Positions 10,341 through 20,184 of a stretch of DNA of 64,000 bases are shown piece by piece. The notes below the pieces were generated by a model that was not told where the DNA came from, did no database searches, and was given only the letters and a program-made list of their open reading frames with translations. This DNA comes from an uncultured Pelagibacteraceae bacterium. GTDB lineage: Bacteria > Pseudomonadota > Alphaproteobacteria > Pelagibacterales > Pelagibacteraceae. A program made the translations under genes and the position numbers. The stretch covers positions 124,001 to 188,000 of the forward strand of contig CACILM010000001.1 of the NCBI GenBank assembly GCA_902587515.1, written 5' to 3'. Position 1 is the first letter of the stretch. Each line of letters begins with the position of its first letter.

Positions 10341-11313
10341 CTAACTCACACATATCGATTAATAATTTTTTAATTAGTATATGTTTATCTATAGATGAAT
10401 TACTTTTAATTTTAATTTCTAAGTTATACGTATCTCTCATCATTAATTTTATTTTTTTCTGATTCCATACTTTAGCTTGAGAAATAAGATTTGGTTTATC
10501 TTTCCAAAATACTGGGGGTTTTAAATTACTAACTGCTTTTTCAATATTGCTATGATTATTGTGTACTTCCAGCAGTTTTCCTAGTCTTTTATTAATAGAA
10601 TTAAGGTAAAGAATATTTTTTTCTTTTTCTAATATTGTATCACTCAACAATTTATTGGTATTTTTCCTATTTCCTAAAAATGCAGCATCCCTAAGTTTAT
10701 CAAAATTGTCGTTGCTTTTTATATTTAAAAGTTGCTCTAGTTTTTCGCTGTCTAAAACTTTGTTGTTAAAAAGACACAAAATCTTTTCTAGTTCATTATT
10801 CAATTTCGCTCTGTCTAAACTACAATTTTCTACAATCATGTTTACGTTTTGCGATGTAACTCCTTTAAAATCTTTCAATCTTGTTAAAACTATTTTTTTA
10901 AGAGTCGCTTCGTTATCTTCGTAACAGGGGACCACAAAATAGCTATTGGATATTTCTAAATAATTTCTTAATTTCGACTTTTTATCTAACACTCCTGCAA
11001 ATAAATATATCCGAGCTTCAAACTGAGTTTCTTCTGCCTCTTGTATCAGACCAATAATTTTATCACTGGCTTGATCAATGAAAATTATTTTTTCTTCTTC
11101 AAATAAACTGTTGTTACTTAATTCTCTTAAAAGAATTTTATTATTTTTTAAGATTTCTTCCTCATTAAATCTAATAATTTTAGTATTTTTACTAAATTCC
11201 TTAATTAATCGTTTAAGCTCATTTATTAATCCTAGATTTTCACCGTAAATTAAATTTATTTTTTTGTTAAGTTTGTTAATTTCTTGCTCTATTAAATAAC
11301 TTTTAAAAATCAT
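10327..11313 (-). CDS. holA: DNA polymerase III delta subunit
   Basis: IYGENLGLINELKRLI; C-terminal delta layout; in the usual lptE/leuS neighbourhood. Confidence 0.8.
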   Translation of the reverse strand: MIFKSYLIEQEINKLNKKINLIYGENLGLINELKRLIKEFSKNTKIIRFNEEEILKNNKILLRELSNNSLFEEEKIIFIDQASDKIIGLIQEAEETQFEARIYLFAGVLDKKSKLRNYLEISNSYFVVPCYEDNEATLKKIVLTRLKDFKGVTSQNVNMIVENCSLDRAKLNNELEKILCLFNNKVLDSEKLEQLLNIKSNDNFDKLRDAAFLGNRKNTNKLLSDTILEKEKNILYLNSINKRLGKLLEVHNNHSNIEKAVSNLKPPVFWKDKPNLISQAKVWNQKKIKLMMRDTYNLEIKIKSNSSIDKHILIKKLLIDMCELANAS

Positions 11314-11767
11314 TAGCTCTTAGTATTAGTTCATCTACAATGTCGTCTGCAATACTTTCCGACAATGTCTTAATCAATTTTTTTTCGCTATTTAAAGTTT
11401 GAGAATAACGATTTGAAACTGTGTAGCTTCCATTTTTAGTGATAACAAATTTTCCGTTTTTATTCGATTGGTATTCGATTGATGCGTTCAAGTAAATTTC
11501 AAATTTCGTAATTTCATTTTTAATATTTCTTTCCTTTATGGTTTTAGTTTTTTTTAAATCTACATTTAAGTCAATTACATTACTTTTATTATTTTTAGAA
11601 TATATCATCAGCTTATTCTTAATTATATAACCAATTCTATTGTCACCGGTTGTGGAAATATCAGATAAGGTAAAATTAATAAGTTCTGATTGGTTAACAA
11701 CTTTAAAACCACAACCTGCAATTAATGAAACTAAAAGAATATATTTAAATAGATTTGATATTTTCAT
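11303..11767 (-). CDS. lptE: LPS-assembly lipoprotein LptE-like
   Basis: Lipobox [13 protein letters not shown]; located between leuS and holA. Confidence 0.75.
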   Translation of the reverse strand: MKISNLFKYILLVSLIAGCGFKVVNQSELINFTLSDISTTGDNRIGYIIKNKLMIYSKNNKSNVIDLNVDLKKTKTIKERNIKNEITKFEIYLNASIEYQSNKNGKFVITKNGSYTVSNRYSQTLNSEKKLIKTLSESIADDIVDELILRANDF

Positions 11768-14289
11768 TGTAAAAGAATGTAATTAATTATTTTATTTTTA
11801 ACAAAAATTGTTTTAACTATTTTATTTTGATCTAAATGCTTTTTGGCTTTTGAAGATTGTTTAATTAATTTAGTAATGCTTTCTTCATCCATATTTTTTT
11901 TTATATTTATCACATCTTTTGTTTTGCCGTTTATTTGTACTGCTAATTTAACTTCATCTACAACATTTTTTTTATCAATTTTCGGCCATTCATCATAATT
12001 TTCACAATTTAAAAATTCTAAGCATTCATGTGATAAATGGGGTGTAAAGGGCATCATTAATTTCATCATCTTTATGATGCTATTTTTTATTGTTTTATTA
12101 CTTATATCAGTATTTAAATGACCATTAAAAAAATTATACATTTCATAGAAATGTGCGATGGAGACATTAAATCTAAAATTCTCAATTGTTTCATCAATCT
12201 TTACAATAAGGCTGTTTATTCCCAATTCAAATTTTTTATCTAAATCTTTATTTATTTTATTCTCTTTTCTAAGTGTGATTTGATAATTTAAGTTCCAAAT
12301 TTTTTGTAAAAATTTGTTAGCAGATGAGACACCAGTGTCTGACCATTGAACGTCTTTTTCAGGAGGGCTATCAGATAGAATAAACCATCTTACCGAGTCA
12401 GCGCCATACTGATTAATCATTGTTTCTGGATCAATCGTATTTTTTTTCGATTTAGACATTGACTCTGGAGGGCCGACTAAAACTTTAGTTTTGTCTTTTA
12501 TTTTAATAAATTTTTTCTCCTCTATTTTTGAAACTTCATTTGGATACAGCCAATTCCCCTTTTCATCTTTATAAGTTTCATGACAAACCATCCCTTGAGT
12601 AAATAAATTTTTAAAAGGCTCATTTAAATCAATATTTTTGTTAAATTTATTGATCCCTTTTGTAAAAAACCTTGAATAAAGCAAGTGAAGTATAGCATGT
12701 TCTATTCCCCCAATATATTGATCTACCGGCATCCAATAATTGATTTTTTTTTCATCAAATGGAGAAGAACCGTGATTAGGAGAACAAAATCTAAGAAAAT
12801 ACCATGAAGAGTCAACAAAAGTATCTAATGTATCTGTTTCCCTTAAAGCCTTTTTTCCTGTTTTTTTATCTATTGTATTTTTCCAAGTTGGATGATTTTC
12901 TAGAGGGTTTCCTTTTGATTTTAAATCTATATCTTCTGGCAGTTCTATTGGTAATTCACTTTTATCAACTGGTGTTATTGTTCCATCTTCAAGATAAATC
13001 ATTGGAATGGGACACCCCCAATATCTTTGTCTAGATATTCCCCAATCTTTAAGTCTGAAAAGAGTCTTTCTTTTTCCTAATTTCTTTTGTTCAATTTCCT
13101 TAATAATTTTTTCTTTTGCCTCTGAAATATTTAAGCCATCGAGAAATTCAGAATTTATTATCTTTCCATTACCAATGTAAGCTTCAAGGAGAATATCTTT
13201 GTTTCCTTTAGATGAGTCATCGGCAACAACTCTTGTTATGTTGAGATTATATTTCTTTGCAAAATCAAAATCTCTTTGATCGTGAGCTGGACATCCGAAT
13301 ATTGCACCAGTTCCATAGTCCATTAAAACAAAATTAGCGAAATAAACAGGAATTTTTTTATCAGTAGAGAACGGATGATTTACAAACAACCCTGTTTCAT
13401 ATCCTATTTTTTCAGCATTTGCTAATGCTTCTTCAGTTGTTCCGGTTTTACCACACTCATCTTTAAATTTTTGAAAATCTTTTTTTTTTACAAAATCAGC
13501 ACTCAAAGGGTGATCGACAGATAATGCTAAAAAACTTGCTCCGAATATTGTATCTGGCCTAGTTGTAAATATTTTTATTTTTTTATTATTCTCAGAAAGT
13601 TGAAAATCTATTTCACATCCATAGGATTTCCCAATCCAATTTTTTTGCATTAATTTTACTTTATCTGGCCATCCATCTAGTTTTTCAAGATCTTCTAAAA
13701 GTTCATTTGAAAATTTTGTAATGCTGAAAAACCACTGAGATAATTTTTTTCTTTCCACAATAGCATTTGATCTCCAACCTCGGCCATTGATAACTTGCTC
13801 ATTTGCTAAAACTGTATTTTCTATTGGATCCCAATTAACATACGTTTCTTTTCTTGAAACTAACCCTTGATTATAAAAATCTATAAAAATTTCTTGTTGA
13901 TGTTTATAATATTCTTTATCACAAGTAGCTATTTCCAAGTCCCAATCTATTGAAAGTCCTAGTAATTTCAGCTGTTTTTTCATTGTTTGAATATTTTTAT
14001 ATGTCCATTCTTTCGGGTGCAGATTGTTTTGTTTCGAAGCATTTTCTGCAGGCAATCCAAATGCATCCCATCCCATCGGGTGTAGAACATTAAATCCATT
14101 TAAATATTTATAACGAGCAATTACATCTCCAATAGTGTAATTCCGAACGTGGCCCATATGAATTTTACCTGAAGGATAAGGAAACATTTCCAAACAATAG
14201 AATTTTTGTCCTTTTGGTTTTAAAAGTTTGAATTTAGAGAACCTATTTTGCCATTTTTTTTCAACAGCTTGAAAATTTACTCTTTCCAT
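11764..14289 (-). CDS. leuS: Leucyl-tRNA synthetase
   Basis: [21 protein letters not shown] (HIGH) and [13 protein letters not shown] (KMSKS). Confidence 0.97.
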   Translation of the reverse strand: MERVNFQAVEKKWQNRFSKFKLLKPKGQKFYCLEMFPYPSGKIHMGHVRNYTIGDVIARYKYLNGFNVLHPMGWDAFGLPAENASKQNNLHPKEWTYKNIQTMKKQLKLLGLSIDWDLEIATCDKEYYKHQQEIFIDFYNQGLVSRKETYVNWDPIENTVLANEQVINGRGWRSNAIVERKKLSQWFFSITKFSNELLEDLEKLDGWPDKVKLMQKNWIGKSYGCEIDFQLSENNKKIKIFTTRPDTIFGASFLALSVDHPLSADFVKKKDFQKFKDECGKTGTTEEALANAEKIGYETGLFVNHPFSTDKKIPVYFANFVLMDYGTGAIFGCPAHDQRDFDFAKKYNLNITRVVADDSSKGNKDILLEAYIGNGKIINSEFLDGLNISEAKEKIIKEIEQKKLGKRKTLFRLKDWGISRQRYWGCPIPMIYLEDGTITPVDKSELPIELPEDIDLKSKGNPLENHPTWKNTIDKKTGKKALRETDTLDTFVDSSWYFLRFCSPNHGSSPFDEKKINYWMPVDQYIGGIEHAILHLLYSRFFTKGINKFNKNIDLNEPFKNLFTQGMVCHETYKDEKGNWLYPNEVSKIEEKKFIKIKDKTKVLVGPPESMSKSKKNTIDPETMINQYGADSVRWFILSDSPPEKDVQWSDTGVSSANKFLQKIWNLNYQITLRKENKINKDLDKKFELGINSLIVKIDETIENFRFNVSIAHFYEMYNFFNGHLNTDISNKTIKNSIIKMMKLMMPFTPHLSHECLEFLNCENYDEWPKIDKKNVVDEVKLAVQINGKTKDVINIKKNMDEESITKLIKQSSKAKKHLDQNKIVKTIFVKNKIINYILLQ

Positions 14290-14819
14290 TATTTCTTTTT
14301 ATTTTTCTTCTTATCTTCTTTTTCTAATTTTGCTGCTGTTTTTACAATCGATGTTAAAAGTTCGTTACTGATTTCATTATTTCCTAATCTAGTTATTACA
14401 CAATTTGTAGAACTAGTGCATTTTTTTTTATGAACGATAATTTTTAAATTATCTGACCTAATCTCATTAGATAAAAATCTTATACTTATTTTAATTGACT
14501 CATCTGCATTATTTTCAGAATACCAATCTGTTATAATCATACCACCCGAGTAATCCACCGTTGATAATGGTAAGAAATCCAAAATCTCTAACGATGCTCT
14601 CCACATTGGATTTGAAGTGCTAAATTCATAATTGGTTGATCCTCTTTTTTTTACAAGACCTCCTATGCTCACACCTCTTCCCTCTTCAACATTCTTTCTT
14701 GCTTTGGCTTGAGCACCATCAGGCATCTGTCTTTGATCAACCTTCTTGTACATACCGCAGGAGTTAAGAACAACTAGGTTCAACACTACAAAAATTGTTA
14801 AAAATCGTTTTAAAATCAT
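14289..14819 (-). CDS. DUF3576 family lipoprotein
   Basis: Lipobox [60 protein letters not shown] typical of alphaproteobacterial DUF3576. Confidence 0.75.
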   Translation of the reverse strand: MILKRFLTIFVVLNLVVLNSCGMYKKVDQRQMPDGAQAKARKNVEEGRGVSIGGLVKKRGSTNYEFSTSNPMWRASLEILDFLPLSTVDYSGGMIITDWYSENNADESIKISIRFLSNEIRSDNLKIIVHKKKCTSSTNCVITRLGNNEISNELLTSIVKTAAKLEKEDKKKNKKK

Positions 14820-15008
14820 TATAATTTAAAAAAAATGTTGGTAATTTTGATAATATATATCAATTTAAAAAAGTGAAAGTTATTTAAATATTGTTGAAAA
14901 ATCTACCTTTTAAGACCAATTGTTGTATTTTTGCCACTACTCATCAGAATTATCGTTTTTAGGCAGCAAAAAGCACATAAATATTGAACTTTTTGATAGA
15001 AAGGCTTG

Positions 15009-15027
15009 TTTAATAATAATTATTAAA
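15009..15027. promoter_or_regulatory. Perfect 19-nt inverted repeat in the porin upstream region (possible operator)
   Basis: TTTAATAAT-A-ATTATTAAA (9-bp arms, 1-nt centre), 26 nt before the porin ATG. Confidence 0.4.
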
Positions 15028-15052
15028 TCAAACGTAAACAATAAGGAAAAAT

Positions 15053-16141
15053 ATGAAAAATATACTTAAAACAATTGCCGTTTTAGTTTCTGCTTCATTG
15101 ATTTCTGTAAGTGCAAAAGCTGGTGAGTTATCAGTAACTGGTTCAGCTAAATTCTCTTACATGACACATGGTGGTAACGATACCGGTAAAGCAATGGGTA
15201 TTTCAAATGAACTTAACTTCACAGCTTCAGGCGAGATGGACAACGGGTTCACATGGAAATACCACACTGAGTTAGATCCTGCTGATGGCGGTGCTGCATC
15301 AAACGATGATACAGCAATCGTAATCGGAATGGGTGACTTAGGTACAGTAGGTTTATATGACGCTGAAGGCGGACTATCTACTGAATTAGGTTGGGGAATT
15401 GGTGCTATGGGAGTTGGTGCTGACTACGCAAACACTATGACGAATATTGGTCGTGGTTATGACGTGTCTTCTGACCCACATGTAACTTACACAACAGCAG
15501 CTGGAATGTTACCATTTGGTATCCAAGCAGCTATAGGTTATGCGCCTAATACCGCAGACGGTCAAAGTAACAGTTACAAAGCTGGTGGAGCACAAGCTGA
15601 CTCAGACGCAGACGGCTCAACTGCTACACAGTACAAATTAACTGCTAGCCCGATTGACGGTTTAAAAATTGGAGCTGACTATTACGAAGTAGGTAATCAA
15701 TCTTCAATAGTATCACAAGCTAAATCAGGCGGTAACATTTACGCTCAATACGCAATGGGTAACTTTAAAGTTGGTTACACTAGAGGTAAGTTAGAGCCAG
15801 CGAAAACAACTGACAAGTACGGTACAGACACTGCTGATACAGCTACGGCTTTAGGTGGTGATGCGTATGAATCAGATGGTATTGGTATAGAATTCGCAGT
15901 AAACGACCAATTGTCATTATCAATCTCTGAAGAAGACTTTACTAGAGTAGCGAAAACAATGGCGGAAACGGCGTCAACGAACTCTAGATCTGAAGTAACT
16001 TCTAGCCAAACAACAATTATGGCAGCATACAATATTGGTGGTGCTACACTTGGTTTGTCATTAGTTGATACAGATAATTCTGACTACACAGCAAACAGAG
16101 ATGAAACAAAAACAATTTTATCTCTAGCATTGGAATTCTAA
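15053..16141 (+). CDS. Outer-membrane porin
   Basis: Signal peptide MKNILKTIAVLVSASLISVSAKA; GELSVTGSAKFSYMTHGG; C-terminal beta-strand TILSLALEF*. Confidence 0.9.
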   Translation: MKNILKTIAVLVSASLISVSAKAGELSVTGSAKFSYMTHGGNDTGKAMGISNELNFTASGEMDNGFTWKYHTELDPADGGAASNDDTAIVIGMGDLGTVGLYDAEGGLSTELGWGIGAMGVGADYANTMTNIGRGYDVSSDPHVTYTTAAGMLPFGIQAAIGYAPNTADGQSNSYKAGGAQADSDADGSTATQYKLTASPIDGLKIGADYYEVGNQSSIVSQAKSGGNIYAQYAMGNFKVGYTRGKLEPAKTTDKYGTDTADTATALGGDAYESDGIGIEFAVNDQLSLSISEEDFTRVAKTMAETASTNSRSEVTSSQTTIMAAYNIGGATLGLSLVDTDNSDYTANRDETKTILSLALEF

Positions 16142-16160
16142 GAATTCTAATTGTTTAATA

Positions 16161-16733
16161 TTAAAAAAGCCGGTCAATTATGACCGGCTTTTTTTTTATC
16201 TCTGAAAACATTACAAAACCACTAGAATTTAACATTTTAAGTTTGTTTAAATTTACTAAACGGATGCCTCCTAGTGGGATTAATTTATTATTATTAGATA
16301 TGTTTAAAAGATTGAATTTTACAATGCCCAAAAAGTCTTTTTTGAACTTATAAGACGTTTCAAATAATCTTGAAAAAATTATTTCAGAACAGCCTTGTAA
16401 TTTTTTAATCAAAATTTCTTTCCTATTATGTGCAGACCCAATAATTCGCAAGTTGAAATTTTTACAGTTAGTAAAATTTAATTTAAAATTACTTGCAGAT
16501 ATATATATTCCATCAGCTTTAAGAAATTTACAAAGATGTACGTCATTTGCTATAAAAAACCTAATTTTTTTTATCTTACAAATTTTCCTAAAATTAGATA
16601 ATTCCGAGATTTTATCTTCAGGTTTTTTATTTCTATAGATTATACTGATTTTATCTGATTTTTTTATGTTACTTAACTGAATATCTTTGATACTTTCAAT
16701 AATAAAAAAATATTTTTTTTTTAATATAACCAT
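16161..16733 (-). CDS. ThiE/TenI-like thiamine phosphate synthase family protein
   Basis: ADGIYISASNF, IIGSAHNRKEI, CSEIIFSRLFETSYKF, IPLGGIRLVNLNKL resemble ThiE barrel motifs; divergent. Confidence 0.65.
   Translation of the reverse strand: MVILKKKYFFIIESIKDIQLSNIKKSDKISIIYRNKKPEDKISELSNFRKICKIKKIRFFIANDVHLCKFLKADGIYISASNFKLNFTNCKNFNLRIIGSAHNRKEILIKKLQGCSEIIFSRLFETSYKFKKDFLGIVKFNLLNISNNNKLIPLGGIRLVNLNKLKMLNSSGFVMFSEIKKKPVIIDRLF
16163..16198. terminator. Bidirectional Rho-independent terminator
   Basis: AAAAAAGCCGGTCA-ATTA-TGACCGGCTTTTTTTTT; perfect 8-bp GC-rich stem flanked by A and T tracts, between convergent genes. Confidence 0.95.
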
Positions 16734-17384
16734 ATGAACATCATAATTGATAGATTTAACAAAATAAAAGCCAATATAGACGAAATCAAGCCAAAAAAGA
16801 AAATCAAGATAGTTGCAATAAGTAAAACTTTTGATTTAAATCATATTAAGCCTTTGATAGACCACGGTCATGATCATTTTGGTGAGAATAAAGTTCAAGA
16901 AGCGTTTTCTAAATGGCAGGAAATAAAAAATCTTAAAAAGAATTTAAAGTTACATATGGTTGGAAAGCTTCAAAGTAATAAGGCTAAAAATGCAGTTGAA
17001 ATTTTTGATTATATTCATTCTTTAGACAATCAAAAACTTGCTGATATTCTCTCAAAAAGTCAAAAAAATATAAACAAATCACTTAAATACTTTATCCAAG
17101 TGAATATTGGAAACGAACTTCAAAAATCAGGGATTAGCGTAAATGAATTAGACCCTTTTTATACCTATTGTACTCAAGAAATTAAACTCAATGTAATTGG
17201 TTTAATGATAATCCCACCTAACGATGGGCAAACAACAAAATATTTTAAGTCTATTGAAGAAATAAATAATTCTTTTGCTTTGAATGAGCTGAGTATGGGA
17301 ATGTCTGCAGATTATTTAGAAGCTATAAAGTATAGCGCAACATTTGTAAGAATAGGAAGCTCTATTTTTGGATCAAGAACTTAA
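16734..17384 (+). CDS. YggS/PROSC family pyridoxal phosphate homeostasis protein
   Basis: KIVAISKTFDLNHIKPLIDHGHDHFGENKVQEA, HMVGKLQSNKAKNAVEIFDYIHSLD, LSMGMSADYLEAI. Confidence 0.95.
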   Translation: MNIIIDRFNKIKANIDEIKPKKKIKIVAISKTFDLNHIKPLIDHGHDHFGENKVQEAFSKWQEIKNLKKNLKLHMVGKLQSNKAKNAVEIFDYIHSLDNQKLADILSKSQKNINKSLKYFIQVNIGNELQKSGISVNELDPFYTYCTQEIKLNVIGLMIIPPNDGQTTKYFKSIEEINNSFALNELSMGMSADYLEAIKYSATFVRIGSSIFGSRT

Positions 17385-17872
17385 AGAATTTTTACCAAAG
17401 TATTTTTGTTGACTCTACAAGCTAGTTTTTTGATGTCATTTCTTTTTATAGCTATACAGCCTCGAGTAGCAGAATAATTTCTTTTTGCTATGTGTATAAA
17501 AATTGCACTACCTTTATTTTTTTTCACCGGATTAGTATTAAAATTTAAAATAAATATAACGTCATAAATACCGTCTTTTCTATAAAGTTTTTCAAAATTA
17601 AATTTAAATGGTAGTTTAACTAATTGATTATATTTTTTTGATTTTGGGTCATCACACCATACCATTTTCTTATTAATGGCTTTTTTTCTAAGTTTTGTAA
17701 TTAAATTTTTAATTTTGTCTCGTCTATAAAGTATACCTTTTATTTTATAGGTTCCTCTCGGGGTTATAAGGTCACCTTCTTTTTTTTTGGCACCAATTCC
17801 TCTTTTACCTAAAGCACATTTTACTTTATAGTTATTATAAATTAGTGATTTGTTTTTAATTAATATATGCAT
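17381..17872 (-). CDS. L,D-transpeptidase catalytic (YkuD) domain protein
   Basis: SAIFIHIAKRNYSATRGCIAIKRNDIKKL (HxnSxGC-like motif). Confidence 0.8.
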   Translation of the reverse strand: MHILIKNKSLIYNNYKVKCALGKRGIGAKKKEGDLITPRGTYKIKGILYRRDKIKNLITKLRKKAINKKMVWCDDPKSKKYNQLVKLPFKFNFEKLYRKDGIYDVIFILNFNTNPVKKNKGSAIFIHIAKRNYSATRGCIAIKRNDIKKLACRVNKNTLVKIL

Positions 17873-18493
17873 AAATTAAATATATTTATTTTTGGTCCAG
17901 ATAACTTTATTTCTACATTTAACGAACTTGCACCATATTTAAAGTTTAACATTTTTTCATCTGAAAAAATATTATCTTCCTCAAGTAAAAGTAATTTACA
18001 TAGCGTCATTTACCATCAGGATACATCTCACGATAGTCAATTAAAAGAAATATTAAAAAAATATAAGTGTTTAAAAATATTAGCAACAAACAAAGACTAT
18101 AAATTATCTAATGATTATGATCATATTCTTAAACTGCCTACAACGATTGAAGAAATAAACAAAATGATAGAGGGAAGTGCTGCAAAAAATGAATTTGCTA
18201 AAAATTCTTCCATATCTATTAAAGATTACAAATTAGATAAAAATGAAAAAAAATTAATAAAAGACAATAAAGCTATAATCTTAACTGAGAAAGAAGTTCA
18301 ACTATTAGAAGTCTTATTGAATAAAAAAAAAGCAGTTTCAAAGGACGATATATTGAATCTTGTTTGGCAATACTCCGCAGAATCAGATACCCATACTGTT
18401 GAAACACATATATATAGATTAAGAAAAAAAATTAGCGAAAAATTTCTTGATGAGGAGTTTATATTTAATAATAAAAAAGGTTATTACCTTTGA
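17867..18493 (+). CDS. OmpR-type winged-helix regulator with degenerate receiver domain
   Basis: C-terminal ILTEKEVQLLEVLLNKKKAVSKDDILNLVWQYSAESDTHTVETHIYRLRKKI...NKKGYYL; N-terminus lacks a clear acidic pocket. Confidence 0.8.
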   Translation: MHKLNIFIFGPDNFISTFNELAPYLKFNIFSSEKILSSSSKSNLHSVIYHQDTSHDSQLKEILKKYKCLKILATNKDYKLSNDYDHILKLPTTIEEINKMIEGSAAKNEFAKNSSISIKDYKLDKNEKKLIKDNKAIILTEKEVQLLEVLLNKKKAVSKDDILNLVWQYSAESDTHTVETHIYRLRKKISEKFLDEEFIFNNKKGYYL

Positions 18494-18597
18494 AAAAAAG
18501 AAATAAATACGCGATTGATTTATTTACAAATAAATATCGTAAAAGAGTTATCAAACCTAAAAAAGGCAAAGGAAGCTTTAAAAGAAGAAAAAAATAA
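18490..18597 (+). CDS. ArfA-like alternative ribosome-rescue factor (35 aa; not in supplied ORF track)
   Basis: TTG start overlapping the upstream TGA; translation MKKRNKYAIDLFTNKYRKRVIKPKKGKGSFKRRKK*; matches the ArfA core (E. coli ...LFRQRVEKNKKGKGSYMRK...). Confidence 0.75.
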   Translation: MKKRNKYAIDLFTNKYRKRVIKPKKGKGSFKRRKK

Positions 18598-18598
18598 T

Positions 18599-19534
18599 TT
18601 ATTTAAATCTTGCTCCAATTATTTGAATTATTTTCGAAGACATTTCAGTGCCTTTTTCTAAACCTTCTTCTATTGATTTACCTTTTATAAATCCATCAAG
18701 AAATCCTCCAGCAAATAAATCACCAGCACCAGTTAGATCTATTACTTTCAGATTTTTTTTTGCAGAACACTCTATAACCTTTTCCTTGTTGATTGCTAAA
18801 GCACCTTTTTCACCTCTAGTAATAACAATAAGTTTTTTTATTTTTTTTGAGAATTCTATAACATCTTCAATTTTTTTCGTATTAATCAGCGACATAATCT
18901 CCTGCTCATTTGCAAAAGTAATATCGATTTTTGTTTTAACTAAATTCAAAAACTGTTTTTTATGTCTCTCTACGCAAAATAAGTCTGAGAGAGACATTGC
19001 TACTTTATTAGAGTAAGTAATTGCTTTGTCGAAAGCTTTTTTTGGTTCCCCTTCATCCCAAAGATAACCTTCTAAAAATAAAATTTCACTTTCCTGCACA
19101 GCTTTAATGTTTATGTCACTATCATTTATCTTACCTGCTGTTCCTAAAAAAGTTACCATTGTTCTCTCAGAGTCTGGAGTAATCAAAATCAAACAAGTTC
19201 CAGTTGGGACTTTTTCTTTCTTCTTAGAATAAAAATATTTTACTTTTTCTAAACTAAGACCGGCTTCATATTTAGCACCTAATTCGTCATCACTTACTTT
19301 TCCAATGAAACCAACTTTATTACCTAATTGTGAGAGGCTAACAATTGAATTTGCAACTGAACCTCCAGCTACGGTCTCCTCAATTTTAAGATTGACTAGT
19401 AATTTTTTGAATTCATCTTCATTAACTAATTTCATAGTACTTTTAGTTAAAGAATTTCTTTTAATAAAATCCTCTTCTACTTTACAGATAACATCTACAA
19501 TTGCATTTCCAATTCCTAAAACTCTCATTTTCAA
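18599..19534 (-). CDS. PfkB-family sugar/adenosine kinase
   Basis: VAGGSVANSIVSLSQLG and VIDLTGAGDLFAGGFLDGF (PfkB signature 2). Confidence 0.92.
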   Translation of the reverse strand: MKMRVLGIGNAIVDVICKVEEDFIKRNSLTKSTMKLVNEDEFKKLLVNLKIEETVAGGSVANSIVSLSQLGNKVGFIGKVSDDELGAKYEAGLSLEKVKYFYSKKKEKVPTGTCLILITPDSERTMVTFLGTAGKINDSDINIKAVQESEILFLEGYLWDEGEPKKAFDKAITYSNKVAMSLSDLFCVERHKKQFLNLVKTKIDITFANEQEIMSLINTKKIEDVIEFSKKIKKLIVITRGEKGALAINKEKVIECSAKKNLKVIDLTGAGDLFAGGFLDGFIKGKSIEEGLEKGTEMSSKIIQIIGARFK

Positions 19535-20184
19535 GCCATTTTGGTTTTGATTGGTTTCTTTCTGTTTGGATAACAGCTTTTACAAATTTTACAAGATATT
19601 CCATAACAGTCTCTTGCTTTACAATATTCTCGACCATACCATATTATTTGAAGATGAAGTTTATTCCATTTTTCTTTTGGAAATAATTTTTTCAAATCTT
19701 TTTCAGTCTGAATAACATTTTTACCATTAGTTAGACCCCATCTCTGCGCAAGCCTATGTATATGAGTATCAACAGGAAAAGCTGGATATCCGAAACCCTG
19801 AGACATTACTACACTAGCTGTTTTGTGCCCAACACCTGGCAGTTTTTCTAAATCTTCATAAGTTTTAGGCACCTTGCCGTTATGTTTCTCTATTAAATTT
19901 TTTGATAGATAAAAAATACTTTTTGCTTTTATTCTAAATATTCCGATTTTTTTTATCAAACTTTCAATCTTTTTTCGTCCTAATTTTACAAAGTGTTCAG
20001 GTTTATAATACTTTGGATATATTTTTTTTGTTACATTATTAACATTTACATCTGTGCATTGCGCTGAAAGCAATACTGACACTAAAAGAGTAAAAGTATT
20101 TTTGTAATTCAAAGGAATTGGAACCCTTGGATAAGTTTTATTTAAAATCTTTATTATGATTTTAGATTTTTGTTTGTTATTCAC
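19531..20184 (-). CDS. nth: Endonuclease III
   Basis: LPGVGHKTASVVMSQGFGYPAFPVDTHIHRLAQRWGL; 4Fe-4S Cys cluster CKARDCYGISCKICKSC. Confidence 0.95.
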   Translation of the reverse strand: MNNKQKSKIIIKILNKTYPRVPIPLNYKNTFTLLVSVLLSAQCTDVNVNNVTKKIYPKYYKPEHFVKLGRKKIESLIKKIGIFRIKAKSIFYLSKNLIEKHNGKVPKTYEDLEKLPGVGHKTASVVMSQGFGYPAFPVDTHIHRLAQRWGLTNGKNVIQTEKDLKKLFPKEKWNKLHLQIIWYGREYCKARDCYGISCKICKSCYPNRKKPIKTKMA

